DNA of 64,000 nucleotides from Paenibacillus shirakamiensis (GCF_017874255.1 NZ_JAGGLD010000002.1:248001-312000), one strand, 5' to 3'; positions 46,475-56,416 are shown, counted from the stretch's first letter. Numbers and translations are program-made. The notes: generated by a model from the letters alone, not told the origin.

Positions 46475-47155
46475 TTATTCAAACGTGTACGCAATAACAC
46501 TGCGATCTCTGTTGAAATCCCAATCGACGTATAAATCTGATAATTTCTTATCGAGTACCGTAGTGAACTTGGCATCTTGATCCAAGAACCGCTTCTCCAT
46601 CTTACGCTTTGTCGTTCTAAGTACATTTTCATACCCTAAATCCAAAAGTTCTTTCTCCAGAACAATCAGAATACCTTCACGAACTACAATGAGTGTCTTG
46701 CTATTCAGCCACCAAGAATCAATGTTGACCGGTTCCTTCTGGACCTTCCCGCTCACTTCAATCACATGATCATGAACACTCTTCTGGCCCTTATATACCT
46801 CGGCTTTATCCTGATGAGAATCAAAAAGTCCAACGATCATACCAGACGCATTATGAAATCCCCAATCATAATACATCTCTTGTGTGTCTAATGTAAGCTC
46901 ACTTTTTAAAAAAGCGGCAAGCTCAGGCATTAGAGATTTCATTAATAATTCACGGGTGTGACGTAATGCCTGTTCTTCCTCCTTAGCGAGTAAGAATTCT
47001 TCTACAGGACTTATAAAATTACGAATGTGTATGGCAACCCCGCGTTTGCCGATGGAGACATGCACCGATTCTGGGCCTTTGCCGAATCGATTGCGAAGCA
47101 GCTTACCCGTAAAGCTAGCAATCTGCGTAGTTTGTTCTTTTACTGCCAATCCCAT
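46475..47155 (-). CDS. DUF2294-like protein, tandem domain
   Basis: A 226-residue cytoplasmic protein from ATG 47155 with GAGGAG five bases upstream. Residues ~1-105 fit DUF2294 ('LLRNRFGKGPESVHVSIGKRGVAIHIRNF', 'EQALRHTRELLMKSLMPEL'). Residues ~125-226 look like a second, shorter copy ('INIDSWWLNSKTLIVVREGIL', 'NVLRTTKRKMEKRFL', 'LYVDWDFNRDRSVIAYTFE'), echoing 'YYDWGFHNASGMIVGLF' of the first. Function of the family is unknown. Confidence 0.7.
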   Translation of the reverse strand: MGLAVKEQTTQIASFTGKLLRNRFGKGPESVHVSIGKRGVAIHIRNFISPVEEFLLAKEEEQALRHTRELLMKSLMPELAAFLKSELTLDTQEMYYDWGFHNASGMIVGLFDSHQDKAEVYKGQKSVHDHVIEVSGKVQKEPVNIDSWWLNSKTLIVVREGILIVLEKELLDLGYENVLRTTKRKMEKRFLDQDAKFTTVLDKKLSDLYVDWDFNRDRSVIAYTFE

Positions 47156-47362
47156 CACTTCTCCTCTACAAACGAGCTCTAACAAATAAAAGAGGCATTC
47201 CCCAAAATTCACCGTTACGGGAAGCCTCAGTACATAGCCTAATTGGAGACAAACATGTATCCGCATATTTAGAGAAGTTGACTCCGCCGTCCCAGACAGT
47301 CAACCTAAGTTTAATGCATCGATTAGCCAATGGTCAATTGGAATTTACTACTCTTTTATAAT

Positions 47363-47400
47363 AAAAAAATCCCCCTGCAGCAACGGCTCAGAGGGATTTT
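47363..47400 (-). terminator. Terminator after the gene remnant and permease
   Basis: AAATCCCTCT and AGGGGGATTT (minus strand) pair with one G-T wobble and are followed by seven T. Confidence 0.75.
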
Positions 47401-47409
47401 CCATATCGA

Positions 47410-47608
47410 CTATAAGTTACTGTGTAAAATAGCTGTAAAGGAACCTTTCCCACCATCATCCGTGACGGCTTCTACATACCAATTCCCTTTATCCTTTACA
47501 GAAAAATTAAGTGGAATATCTATACGTGCGCCCGGCTGAAGGGTATTTCTGTATAATTTAGACTGAGAAGGTTGCGGACCAGTTAACCAATAGGAGAAGG
47601 TTAAAATT
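47410..47608 (-). pseudogene. Start-less C-terminal gene remnant
   Basis: Directly after the permease stop and in the same frame, 64 sense codons end in a TAG at 47410-47412. The peptide includes 'YWLTGPQPSQSKLYRNTLQP', 'IDIPLNFSVKDKGNWYVEAV' and 'DDGGKGSFTAIL', a plausible beta-sandwich end. There is no usable start codon and no ribosome binding site. It could be the remains of a separate gene or a lost extension; origin unknown. Confidence 0.5.
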
Positions 47609-47610
47609 GC

Positions 47611-48720
47611 TTATATAGCCTGCTCTTGGACAAGTGAGATCGGTTGCTTCTTAGAGCTTTTATCTAGCATGACCTTAAGCCATGTCGCTCCGCCCGTAAC
47701 CAGGATAATGAGCAGCAGATGAACTACATAGGAAGCAATCGATGCATTGGTGTAGACGAGCTTCATGAATCCTTGCACACCATTCGGTGCGGGGAGGAAA
47801 TTCCCGATATAACGATAAAAAGGAGCCAACATGACCACAGGAACAATGTTCCCGGCTGTCATCAACTGGAAAGGAATCATCGCTGTGTTGAACAAAGGGG
47901 CCACATGTCCAAGAAGCGTGAAGCTCATCTGTGTAAAGGAGACACATGCTGCATAGACTAGCACATGAAAGATATACATCTGTCCGAAACTAGCTTCTGT
48001 CTCTGTGAATAGAAGAGTAAGACCCGTAATGAGCAGCGGTGCGATCAGCACAGTGGCTAACAAAATGATTTGTTTGGCTAGGAATAATCGACGTAAGCTG
48101 TAGAACTTGCTCAAGATTTGTGTAGAAATATTGAACTGAATAGCTAGAGTCATTGTCCCTATATAAGTAATGAATCCTAGAATCATAGGAACCATAGAAG
48201 TGGCAAAATCCGAAGGGGCTTCTGAAGCCACGACCGTTGTCTTTATTTCGATCGGCTCAGAACCTGCGGCCAATTTGCTATTTTGTGCAATGCCTTTCTG
48301 TATTTGCTTGGACATTTGATCTGCCGCTTGCTCTAGAATGGAACGACTTACACTGGAACTTCCCTCATCTACATAGACGGATAATTGGCTGCTATGCTTT
48401 TGCGTAACCTCCTGCATGAATGCTTTAGGGATAACAATTAGCATGTCATATTTCTCATCAACCAGCACTTTTTTAGGATCTTTTGCCTCTTTCACTACTT
48501 CCATATGAAATGGAGCCGAGGATATCATACTCTTTTGGATTGCCTCAGCAGCATTTCCCGCCTCATTTACCACCGCTACACGGAGCTGGTCCAATCGTTC
48601 TGTAGCTTGATGATAGCCTGTCATCCATACAAGGACGAATAAAAGTGGAAGGCCAATTCCAAATACCAAACCCACCTTTGTATTGGTCATTTTCATAAAA
48701 TCTCCAAGCGTTTGCATCAT
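47611..48720 (-). CDS. ABC-2-type/YhgE-Pip-like membrane permease
   Basis: A 369-residue protein with one N-terminal helix (~17-35), a ~150-residue outer domain ('LRVAVVNEAGNAAEAI', 'LVDEKYDMLIVIPKAFMQEV', 'SVYVDEGSSSVSRSIL') and five or six C-terminal helices, the layout of ABC-2 exporters and YhgE/Pip proteins. No ATPase is adjacent. The upstream MarR gene shares an operator-like motif with its promoter, suggesting a drug or lipid efflux function. Confidence 0.78.
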   Translation of the reverse strand: MMQTLGDFMKMTNTKVGLVFGIGLPLLFVLVWMTGYHQATERLDQLRVAVVNEAGNAAEAIQKSMISSAPFHMEVVKEAKDPKKVLVDEKYDMLIVIPKAFMQEVTQKHSSQLSVYVDEGSSSVSRSILEQAADQMSKQIQKGIAQNSKLAAGSEPIEIKTTVVASEAPSDFATSMVPMILGFITYIGTMTLAIQFNISTQILSKFYSLRRLFLAKQIILLATVLIAPLLITGLTLLFTETEASFGQMYIFHVLVYAACVSFTQMSFTLLGHVAPLFNTAMIPFQLMTAGNIVPVVMLAPFYRYIGNFLPAPNGVQGFMKLVYTNASIASYVVHLLLIILVTGGATWLKVMLDKSSKKQPISLVQEQAI

Positions 48721-48768
48721 GTCTAAACACCCTACTTATCTATAAATTTAAATGAATGCATATGATAT

Positions 48769-48786
48769 AATTGCACATGCTATTAT
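48769..48786. promoter_or_regulatory. Possible MarR operator before the permease
   Basis: AATTGCACATGCTATTAT shares AATT and ATGCTATTAT with the site at 49251-49272 upstream of the MarR gene. Confidence 0.45.
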
Positions 48787-48803
48787 TTATACAAAAAAAA
48801 TTT

Positions 48804-49232
48804 TTATTGCAAATTATCGTATATTCTATTGATTAAGTCAGCAAACATCTCTTTCTCAATCTCAGTTAATCCATGGAATGCTTGCGCATGAAACTGATCC
48901 ATTAACGGGGCTACTTTCTCTACCACATCTCTTCCTGTAGAAGACAGATAGAGCAAAAAAGCTCTGCGGTCCGTTGGATCTTCCGCTCGAATGAGCATCT
49001 CTTTATGTTCTAATTTATCTAAAATTTTGCCCGTACTCGTCTGGTCTCTTCCAATTAATTCAGCTAATTTCTTCTGAGAAATCCCTTCACCTAAGCTTAA
49101 TTTGTGAAGCATACCATATTGCTCTGGCGTAACATCATACTCATTCATGGCTTTGGAGGCGACCTTTTTGAATGAAAGATAGGTCCGTGACAACATAAAC
49201 CCAAGCGGATGCTGATCCAAATTAAATGACAT
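48804..49232 (-). CDS. MarR-family transcriptional regulator
   Basis: A 142-residue protein from ATG 49232, eight bases after AAGGAGG. Winged-helix motifs are 'VTPEQYGMLHKLSLGEGISQKKLAELIGRDQTSTGKILDKLEHKEMLIR' region and the wing 'DPTDRRAFLLYLSSTG'. It is likely to control itself and the downstream permease. Confidence 0.92.
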   Translation of the reverse strand: MSFNLDQHPLGFMLSRTYLSFKKVASKAMNEYDVTPEQYGMLHKLSLGEGISQKKLAELIGRDQTSTGKILDKLEHKEMLIRAEDPTDRRAFLLYLSSTGRDVVEKVAPLMDQFHAQAFHGLTEIEKEMFADLINRIYDNLQ

Positions 49233-49250
49233 CGAATGTCCCTCCTTACA

Positions 49251-49272
49251 AATTACATGCATATGCTATTAT
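49251..49272. promoter_or_regulatory. Possible MarR operator before its own gene
   Basis: AATTACATGCAT-ATGCTATTAT lies directly upstream of the marR ribosome binding site and shares ATGCTATTAT with 48777-48786. Confidence 0.45.
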
Positions 49273-49383
49273 ATAGGGCGTAATAAAATCCTGTCAATCC
49301 TCTATTCAATTCTGCATTAGGCCTGATGTGAAGAATTATGCTAAGATACAAGTAACATTTACCATAATATGGGGGTATTGATT

Positions 49384-49464
49384 ATGTTCACATCGGCTTA
49401 TTTCTATATGTTCATCGCTTTACTCGTAGTTTATGGCATATTCAGTGTTCGCAACAGACGCTAA
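49384..49464 (+). CDS. 26-residue single-helix membrane peptide
   Basis: An ATG at 49384 with GGGGG eight bases upstream opens a 26-codon frame. The product has a hydrophobic stretch 'FYMFIALLVVYGIF' and a basic end 'SVRNRR', the layout of a short transmembrane peptide with cytoplasmic positive tail. No family is recognised. Expression is inferred from the ribosome binding site only. Confidence 0.5.
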   Translation: MFTSAYFYMFIALLVVYGIFSVRNRR

Positions 49465-49502
49465 GTAAGCATAAAAATTTATGTATCTGTTTTATAATTT
49501 CC

Positions 49503-49511
49503 TGCTATAAT
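49503..49511 (+). promoter_or_regulatory. Extended -10 promoter before the beta-helix gene
   Basis: TGCTATAAT is a consensus extended -10. No good -35 is present. It would start a ~205-base leader near 49518. Confidence 0.55.
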
Positions 49512-49525
49512 ATTTTTGTATTTAC

Positions 49526-49654
49526 TAGCGATTAACGAGTTGAGTTGGGGAATGCACAATTTATACAGAATTCATCTTCATGAATTCTAAGACACTTAAG
49601 CTTGATCCATGTGGTCGAGCTTACCTTTTACCCATTAAACCAAGTTAACCGCTA
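49526..49654 (+). ncRNA. Structured 5' leader, three-way-junction-like, riboswitch candidate
   Basis: TAGCGATTAAC (49526-49536) pairs with GTTAACCGCTA (49644-49654), one mismatch in 11. TTGG (49545-49548) pairs with CCAA (49640-49643). Inside are two hairpins: GAATTCAT-CTTC-ATGAATTC (49568-49587) and a 10-bp stem with two G-U pairs at 49598-49622. It matches no riboswitch class I can recall. The leader continues to a hairpin CCAGT-ca-ACTGG and to TCCAT/ATGGA, which overlaps the ribosome binding site. Confidence 0.5.
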
Positions 49655-49726
49655 CGTTTATACAAGATTACATATGTACGGCCAGTCAACTGGAGTCCAT
49701 AACCCTATCTCATGGAGTTGATGGAT

Positions 49727-51937
49727 ATGATGTCGCAGTTCTTTATTAATCGGTTCACATTTTTGTTCAGACTGGTTCTAGCCGCCTTGCTTGTGTGGAT
49801 ACCCACGGGAATACAACCGGCTCTTGCAGCAGGTACGTCGTATTATGTGGATTGCTCAGCAAATGGTGAGGGAAACGGCACTAGTTCTTCACCTATCAAT
49901 TCTTTAAATGCAGTGAATGCTTTAACGCTGAGCCCAGGTGATTCTGTCTTGTTCAAACGGGGTTCTTCTTGCAGTGGGTCACTGTCGCCTCAAGGAAATG
50001 GGAGCGCTAGTCAACCTATTGTAATTGGTTCTTACGGAACTTCCTCTGCAAGATCTCGCATTGATGCATCTGGGCAAGAAGACGCGGTAAAGTTACGTAA
50101 TCTCTCTTATGTGACGGTGCAAGATCTGGAGCTGACCGCTTCAGGCGATAATACTTTAGCTAGACGTGGTGTTCATGTCCTGGGGCAAGATGCTGGTGAA
50201 TTATATGGCATTCGGCTGAATAACTTGTATATCCATGATGTTCGGGGCTATATGCCTTCCACAGTCCCAAGTCGCTATCATGGAACTGGTAAATATGCCA
50301 ATGCATCAGGTGGGATTGTCGTTGAAGTGCTTGGAAGTTCCGTACCTACGGCCTTTCACGGTGTCACGATTGAGAATAATATCATTACCGCGGTAGATCG
50401 TCAGGGGATTTATGTGTGGTCGAATTACTGCCAACGTGCGGAGTTAGCCGAATTCTGGGGCAGCTTGTGCACAAGCAATTGGAAACCCGCCACAGACGTA
50501 ACGATTCAGAACAATATTTTATCTGATGTTGGTGGTGATGGGATTGCTCCCATGACTGTAGATGGCTCGTTAGTCCAAAATAATAAACTTAGTGGATTCA
50601 ACGTGAGGTCACAATCGCCAAATGCAGGCATGTGGACGGCCAATGCCAATCATGTTACTTTTCAATATAATGAGGCTTCTGGTGGCAAAACTACAAGTGA
50701 TGGTATGGGATTCGATGTCGATCACTCCACCAGCAACGTTATATTCCAATATAATTACTCTCACGAGAATGAGGGTGGCTTCTTCTTACTTTGCCCTCAA
50801 GGTAAAGGCAAATCCGTGGATTTCATTATACGTTATAACGTATCCGTGAACGATCGAGCCCGTCTGTTCCAAAGCTGCGGAGGCGAGATTCGTAACGGTC
50901 AAATTTATAACAATACGATTTATTCTGGGGACACCATAGGCCCTGTTATTTATCAGGAGTCTTCTGCACAGACGCAAGCTATTCAATTCCGCAACAACCT
51001 ACTTTATAAAGAAGGATCGGGAAATTTAAGTTGGACGCTCAATGATACTACGTTCACTGTTGATCATAATGTATTCTTCCGCGTTCCCGACTCCACTACG
51101 CCAGCAGGAACGAATACGATTACGAGTGATCCTCTGCTTGTACATGCCGGAGGCCTGGCTACGACGGATTACAAACTAACCGAAGGATCCCCCGCGCTAG
51201 GTGCAGGTGCCATCATCTCAGCGAACGGCGGTCGGGACTATTTCGGTAATGCGGTATCCGCCTCATCTCCACCCAATATCGGCGCTTATCAAGGAGCTGG
51301 ATTATCTGTTCCGCTACCTGTTCCGCTAGCCTCCTATCATCTAGATGCAACTAGCGGAGCCTCGGCTACAGACTCTAGTGGAGGTAGTTATAACGGAACG
51401 CTCATTGGCGGTCCAGTCTGGAATGCATCAGGTGGGGCTTCCGCTGGGTTCTTACAACTCGATGGCGTTGACGATTATATATTACTTCCTCCTTTATTGA
51501 ATCCAGCTTCTGGTGATTTCACGATTACAGGCTGGGTCAAACTAGGGGCTGGAGCAGGCTCTTCCCAAATCATCGTGCAGCAAGAAGGTTCATCAGGTCG
51601 TTCCCTATTGTACCGAGATACCGCAAGCGGCAAATTAGGGACGTACTTAGGCAATGCTGCTCTCCTATCCAGTGCAACAATCCCTACGGGAGCATGGACG
51701 CATATCGCCCTTATAAAAAAAGGTACCACCATTTCACTATATATTAATGGCCAGCCCGATGCCTCAGCCTCCCGCACAGCAGAATCCGAGAGCAGCGGAT
51801 TCAGACTCGGCTCTCACAAGTCTCCTACATCTAGCAACGTTAACTTTAGAGGGGGGCTTGATGAATTTCGAATCTACGGTAGCGCGCTGAGTTCCACGCA
51901 GATCGTGAAACTGTACAATGATGCTGGACTGCAATAA
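49727..51937 (+). CDS. Secreted parallel beta-helix protein with C-terminal LamG domain
   Basis: A ~736-residue protein with a signal peptide ending near 'QPALAAG'. Residues ~40-510 are a right-handed beta-helix: 'YYVDCSANGEGNGTSSSPINSL' region is the common PL/glycan-binding start, followed by repeated 'VTIENNIITAVDRQGIYV'- and 'VTIQNNILSDVGGDGIA'-type coils. Residues ~535-735 are a LamG/concanavalin-like domain ('YHLDATSGASATDSSGG', 'LDGVDDYILLP', 'FTITGWVKLG', 'GLDEFRIYGSALS'). ATG 49727 or 49730 fits the GGAG at 49714 best. Polysaccharide binding or cleavage is inferred. Confidence 0.88.
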   Translation: MMSQFFINRFTFLFRLVLAALLVWIPTGIQPALAAGTSYYVDCSANGEGNGTSSSPINSLNAVNALTLSPGDSVLFKRGSSCSGSLSPQGNGSASQPIVIGSYGTSSARSRIDASGQEDAVKLRNLSYVTVQDLELTASGDNTLARRGVHVLGQDAGELYGIRLNNLYIHDVRGYMPSTVPSRYHGTGKYANASGGIVVEVLGSSVPTAFHGVTIENNIITAVDRQGIYVWSNYCQRAELAEFWGSLCTSNWKPATDVTIQNNILSDVGGDGIAPMTVDGSLVQNNKLSGFNVRSQSPNAGMWTANANHVTFQYNEASGGKTTSDGMGFDVDHSTSNVIFQYNYSHENEGGFFLLCPQGKGKSVDFIIRYNVSVNDRARLFQSCGGEIRNGQIYNNTIYSGDTIGPVIYQESSAQTQAIQFRNNLLYKEGSGNLSWTLNDTTFTVDHNVFFRVPDSTTPAGTNTITSDPLLVHAGGLATTDYKLTEGSPALGAGAIISANGGRDYFGNAVSASSPPNIGAYQGAGLSVPLPVPLASYHLDATSGASATDSSGGSYNGTLIGGPVWNASGGASAGFLQLDGVDDYILLPPLLNPASGDFTITGWVKLGAGAGSSQIIVQQEGSSGRSLLYRDTASGKLGTYLGNAALLSSATIPTGAWTHIALIKKGTTISLYINGQPDASASRTAESESSGFRLGSHKSPTSSNVNFRGGLDEFRIYGSALSSTQIVKLYNDAGLQ

Positions 51938-51952
51938 ATCTCTAAATAGTAC

Positions 51953-51991
51953 AGGTCTTGGATCTCCCTTAGGGATTCAAGACCTTTTTTT
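51953..51991 (+). terminator. Terminator of the beta-helix gene
   Basis: AGGTCTTGgATC and GATtCAAGACCT form a hairpin followed by seven T. Confidence 0.9.
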
Positions 51992-52020
51992 GTAGGATTT
52001 TTACGATCGTTAATATTGAA

Positions 52021-52128
52021 ATCTTTAAAACTTATATCAAAAAAACTTATATCTTTAAAATTCAAATCTCTAATATTCAGATCTCTAAAAATATTTAAAT
52101 CTCTAAAACTTAAATCTCTAATATTCAT
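52021..52128. repeat. 15-bp tandem repeats encoding a pentapeptide pattern on the minus strand
   Basis: ATCTYTAA recurs at 52021, 52051, 52066, 52081, 52099 and 52114, i.e. a 15-base period with one 18-base step and one degenerate unit. On the minus strand from an ATG at 52128 it reads M-N-I then (R/K)-D-(L/I/F)-(N/S)-(I/F) units, about eight. The frame then runs into the terminator of the beta-helix gene and has only a weak ribosome binding site, so a protein is not claimed. Confidence 0.75.
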
Positions 52129-52382
52129 TTATCTTCAGTTTCATTTTTTTAATATTCTAGCTACAAAAACTAATACTTTTATAGACTAGGTTGATCCTTT
52201 TTTTTAATATGTATATGCGTTTCTTATTGTTCCTGCATTCCCCTAATTGTTAATAGAAAAACAAGCATATATATACTATCTATTTAAATTTCGCTTAATT
52301 TAATAAAATTTTACATTTTCTATATAGAGTTTTGCTATAATACACGTATGACAAAATACTATAAATCCTTTGGAGGTTAATG
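52129..52382. other. AT-rich gap with the promoter of the Excalibur gene
   Basis: Very AT-rich. TGCTATAAT at 52333-52341 is an extended -10 for the next gene; TTTACA at 52310-52315 is 20 bases away, too far for a normal -35. I see nothing else. Confidence 0.5.
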
Positions 52383-52610
52383 ATGAACTTGAAAAAGAAG
52401 CTAGTATTCAGTATATTATCCACGGTTGTAGTCTCTACTTTTGCTGTAGGAGCTTTCACAACAGAGGTCCAAGCTAAATCCAAATCTCTATATTTTAAAA
52501 ATTGTACTGCGGCAAAAAATGCGGGCTACTTCAATATTTTACGTGGTGAACCCGGCTATCGTGCAACACTCGACCGCGACCACGATGGGGTTGCCTGCGA
52601 AAAAAGATAA
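52383..52610 (+). CDS. Small secreted Excalibur calcium-binding-domain protein
   Basis: A 75-residue protein from ATG 52383 (GGAGG six bases upstream). A signal peptide covers ~1-32 ('SILSTVVVSTFAVGAFTTEVQA'-like). The mature part is one Excalibur domain: 'YFKNCTAAKNAG', 'GEPGYRATLDRDHDGVACE', with the D-x-D-x-D-G calcium loop and two cysteines. Such domains often accompany secreted nucleases; here it stands alone. Confidence 0.92.
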   Translation: MNLKKKLVFSILSTVVVSTFAVGAFTTEVQAKSKSLYFKNCTAAKNAGYFNILRGEPGYRATLDRDHDGVACEKR

Positions 52611-52612
52611 TA

Positions 52613-52647
52613 AAAAACGATCTGCTGATCATCAGCAGATCGTTTTT
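52613..52647. terminator. Bidirectional terminator
   Basis: Seventeen-base perfect arms around a single C, starting AAAAACGATCTGCTGAT, serve the Excalibur gene and the convergent small gene. Confidence 0.92.
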
Positions 52648-52668
52648 ATTTGAGCAGAATATACCTTC

Positions 52669-52890
52669 TTAAGCTGATTTCACTTTAAATGCAATAATAC
52701 GCGTCACGTGTACAACTTCATCAAAGGGAACCCAAGCAGGTCCCTCATTTGTTAGTATGGTCAGTCGACTTTTTTTATCATCCCATTTAAGTAGCCCATG
52801 TGCTCTAGATCCATCTTGCAGCAAGATGGTAACTCGGTCAGAACGTTCTATTGCCGTATTTATGGCAATTCTATTTTCTCTCTCAGTCAA
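52669..52890 (-). CDS. Small YolD-like/Sm-fold-like protein
   Basis: A 73-residue protein. 'RVTILLQDGSRAHGLLKWDDKKSRLTILTNEGPAWVPFDEVVHVTRI' region is a run of five short strands with a central glycine, like the C-terminal half of YolD proteins ('I-x-Y-x-DG ... G-x-I ... iPF-D-I'). Function unknown; YolD is linked to translesion repair in phages and Bacillus, but this link is weak here. Confidence 0.5.
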   Translation of the reverse strand: MTERENRIAINTAIERSDRVTILLQDGSRAHGLLKWDDKKSRLTILTNEGPAWVPFDEVVHVTRIIAFKVKSA

Positions 52891-53050
52891 AAAAACAGCC
52901 CCTTTAGAGAATATTATTCTCCACTTAGGACTATTTTCCTGCTACCTATGTATCAATTCCGAGGTTTATTTTTAATATTCCCACAATATCAGGTCTAATT
53001 ACTCAAATAATTACTGCTCAACATAGAAAGCCCTCAATCTCACTTTAATC

Positions 53051-53209
53051 TTATTCGGTATGATCTTTAATATTTAATTTCGTTATTCTATGTTCAAGTT
53101 TTTTCAGTATGGCTGACTTTTTTAATGAAGAAATATAAATAAGCACTAACATTAGAACAATAAGAGATTGCAAAGTTAAAGTATACACATAAAAATCACC
53201 CGATGACAT
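53051..53209 (-). CDS. 52-residue single-pass membrane protein
   Basis: ATG 53209 lies nine bases after GGAGG (an alternative ATG at 53215 is only three bases away). The product MSSGDFYVYTLTLQSLIVLM... has one hydrophobic helix (~10-27) followed by a charged helix 'LKKSAILKKLEHRITKLN' with heptad-like leucine spacing. No family is recognised. The clean ribosome binding site and composition support a real gene. Confidence 0.65.
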   Translation of the reverse strand: MSSGDFYVYTLTLQSLIVLMLVLIYISSLKKSAILKKLEHRITKLNIKDHTE

Positions 53210-53342
53210 TGGCATAATCCTCCGTAAATCTAATTTTGATTAAAAAAGTATGAGTAAGTTGTGACCTGAGTATTTATATCCCTACTATTCGCTTCATTCA
53301 TATTGTCTATAACATAATTCCCTTCCCCTAATTCTAAATCAA

Positions 53343-53390
53343 AAAGTAAAGAGGCTTCTCAAAAGTTCAGCGAACTAATGAGAGCCTCTT
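53343..53390 (-). terminator. Terminator of groESL
   Basis: AAGAGGCTCTC and GAGA-AGCCTCTT (minus strand) form a hairpin with TTTACTTTTTG after it. Confidence 0.75.
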
Positions 53391-53475
53391 AAAATCAATA
53401 TCTAGTTAACACTTTGTTAACCTCATAAAACCAAGTCCACCTTAGCCCTTATTCATACAAGGGTTCTTGGCAGTA

Positions 53476-55146
<1,671 letters not shown>

Positions 55147-55166
55147 TCATTTCGTTCGATTCTGTA

Positions 55167-55448
55167 TTAGCCCAAGATTGCGTGAATGTCGCTTTCTTTC
55201 ATAATCAAATACTCTTTACCTTCATATTTGATTTCTGTGCCAGCATATTTGGAGAATAAGACACGGTCGCCTTCTTTCACTTCAAGCGCTACACGGTTAC
55301 CATCTTTAAGCGTTCCACTACCCACAGCAATAACTTTACCTTCTTGTGGCTTCTCCTTAGCAGAGTCCGGAAGCACAATCCCGAATGATGTAGTCTGTTC
55401 TTGCTCGATCGCTTCTACCAGTACGCGTTCACCTAATGGTTTGATCAT
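55167..55448 (-). CDS. groES: Co-chaperonin GroES (10 kDa)
   Basis: A 93-residue protein with '[38 protein letters not shown]' region (mobile loop included) and '[29 protein letters not shown]'. It caps the GroEL ring. CIRCE lies upstream. Confidence 0.98.
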   Translation of the reverse strand: MIKPLGERVLVEAIEQEQTTSFGIVLPDSAKEKPQEGKVIAVGSGTLKDGNRVALEVKEGDRVLFSKYAGTEIKYEGKEYLIMKESDIHAILG

Positions 55449-55505
55449 GAAAAATAGCCTCCTTATTCATATATGGTGTTAATGTTATACACTTTATTAT
55501 TTACG

Positions 55506-55532
55506 TTAGCACTCGACATGCTGTAGTGCTAA
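55506..55532. promoter_or_regulatory. CIRCE operator (HrcA)
   Basis: TTAGCACTC at 55506-55514 and TAGTGCTAA at 55524-55532 are separated by nine bases. This is the CIRCE palindrome with one mismatch, placing groESL under HrcA heat-shock control. Confidence 0.95.
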
Positions 55533-55718
55533 CAACATGTTTTATGATACCCAATATGAGCGCAGATTTCAAGTCCCAACCCCTATTTTTTTCTGGGACA
55601 TGCCACCTTTCATCCTATCCGAATCGCTACCTAAATATTCTTAGTCATCTATAAGTTGTATACTTTGATGCATTGCCGCTTGCTTAAAGATTCATTTCAT
55701 AATATTTAAGGAGGTCCC

Positions 55719-56398
55719 ATGAACAATGTATTAACTGACTTCATGCAAAAGTATTTTAATACGCCCGTGCTAGAGCCTGGCCTTTTCTACAATTCTCAAT
55801 ATGGGCTTCGCTTTGAGATATCCCAACCCAGTTTAGATTTTTATCATCCAAACAATCAGGAGCAAATCTATCAAAGGGCGACGACTTTATTTCAAAGTGT
55901 GTTCGAAGCTACGGACAACATCCTGCTGGTAACTCAAGTATATTGTGATCGAGACCATCGTGTACTTCAGCGAAAACCTCTAAATATCTATCGTAAATAT
56001 ATTCGCAATCGTTCTCTCCTTCGCCAATTACAGCATAAAATTCTACCTCCGCTTATTACGGATGATCGGGATGAAAGCTATGCACCGAACGAGATTACGC
56101 ATCAATTCGTCCTTCCCTGTACAACGTCAGATATTAGATATGTTCCTCTATTATCTGCCATTTGGCATGAAGATTTTAAGCACCTACTTGCATATTAAAG
56201 GATTTCCCCCGGTACCAATATGATATATTTTTCATCCATCTCCGTAAAAAAATGATCTTTCATCTCTACGATGATCGAGGTTGCGATGTCATTTCTACAA
56301 ATTTGTCCACCCTGCTCCCTCTATATCATCAATACAATGCATGGATTCTGGACTACGATCGAGAGGCTATAGACCAAATGGTGCTAAACAATGGATAA
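55719..56398 (+). pseudogene. DUF3885 gene, frameshifted
   Basis: From ATG 55719 (AAGGAGG upstream) the frame encodes 159 residues and stops after 'IWHEDFKHLLAY'. The family's missing C-terminus continues in another frame: 'YDIFFIHLRKKMIFHLYDDRGCDVI' region and 'YHQYNAWILDYDREAID', ending at a TAA at 56396-56398. The shift lies near 56170-56200. A truncated product, a sequencing error or a true pseudogene are all possible. Function of DUF3885 is unknown. Confidence 0.75.
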
Positions 56399-56416
56399 TG
56401 TATTTCCCCCTCTATA

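Noticed and set aside
49520-49660. c-di-AMP (ydaO-type) or c-di-GMP riboswitch upstream of the beta-helix gene
   Set aside because: The GGGGAA and AGCG segments are suggestive, but the conserved cores of those classes are missing; kept only as an unassigned structured leader.
51874-52128. An 84-residue minus-strand protein containing the RDLNI repeats
   Set aside because: Its second half is the complement of a terminator and of the beta-helix gene's end, and its ribosome binding site is weak; reported as a repeat instead.
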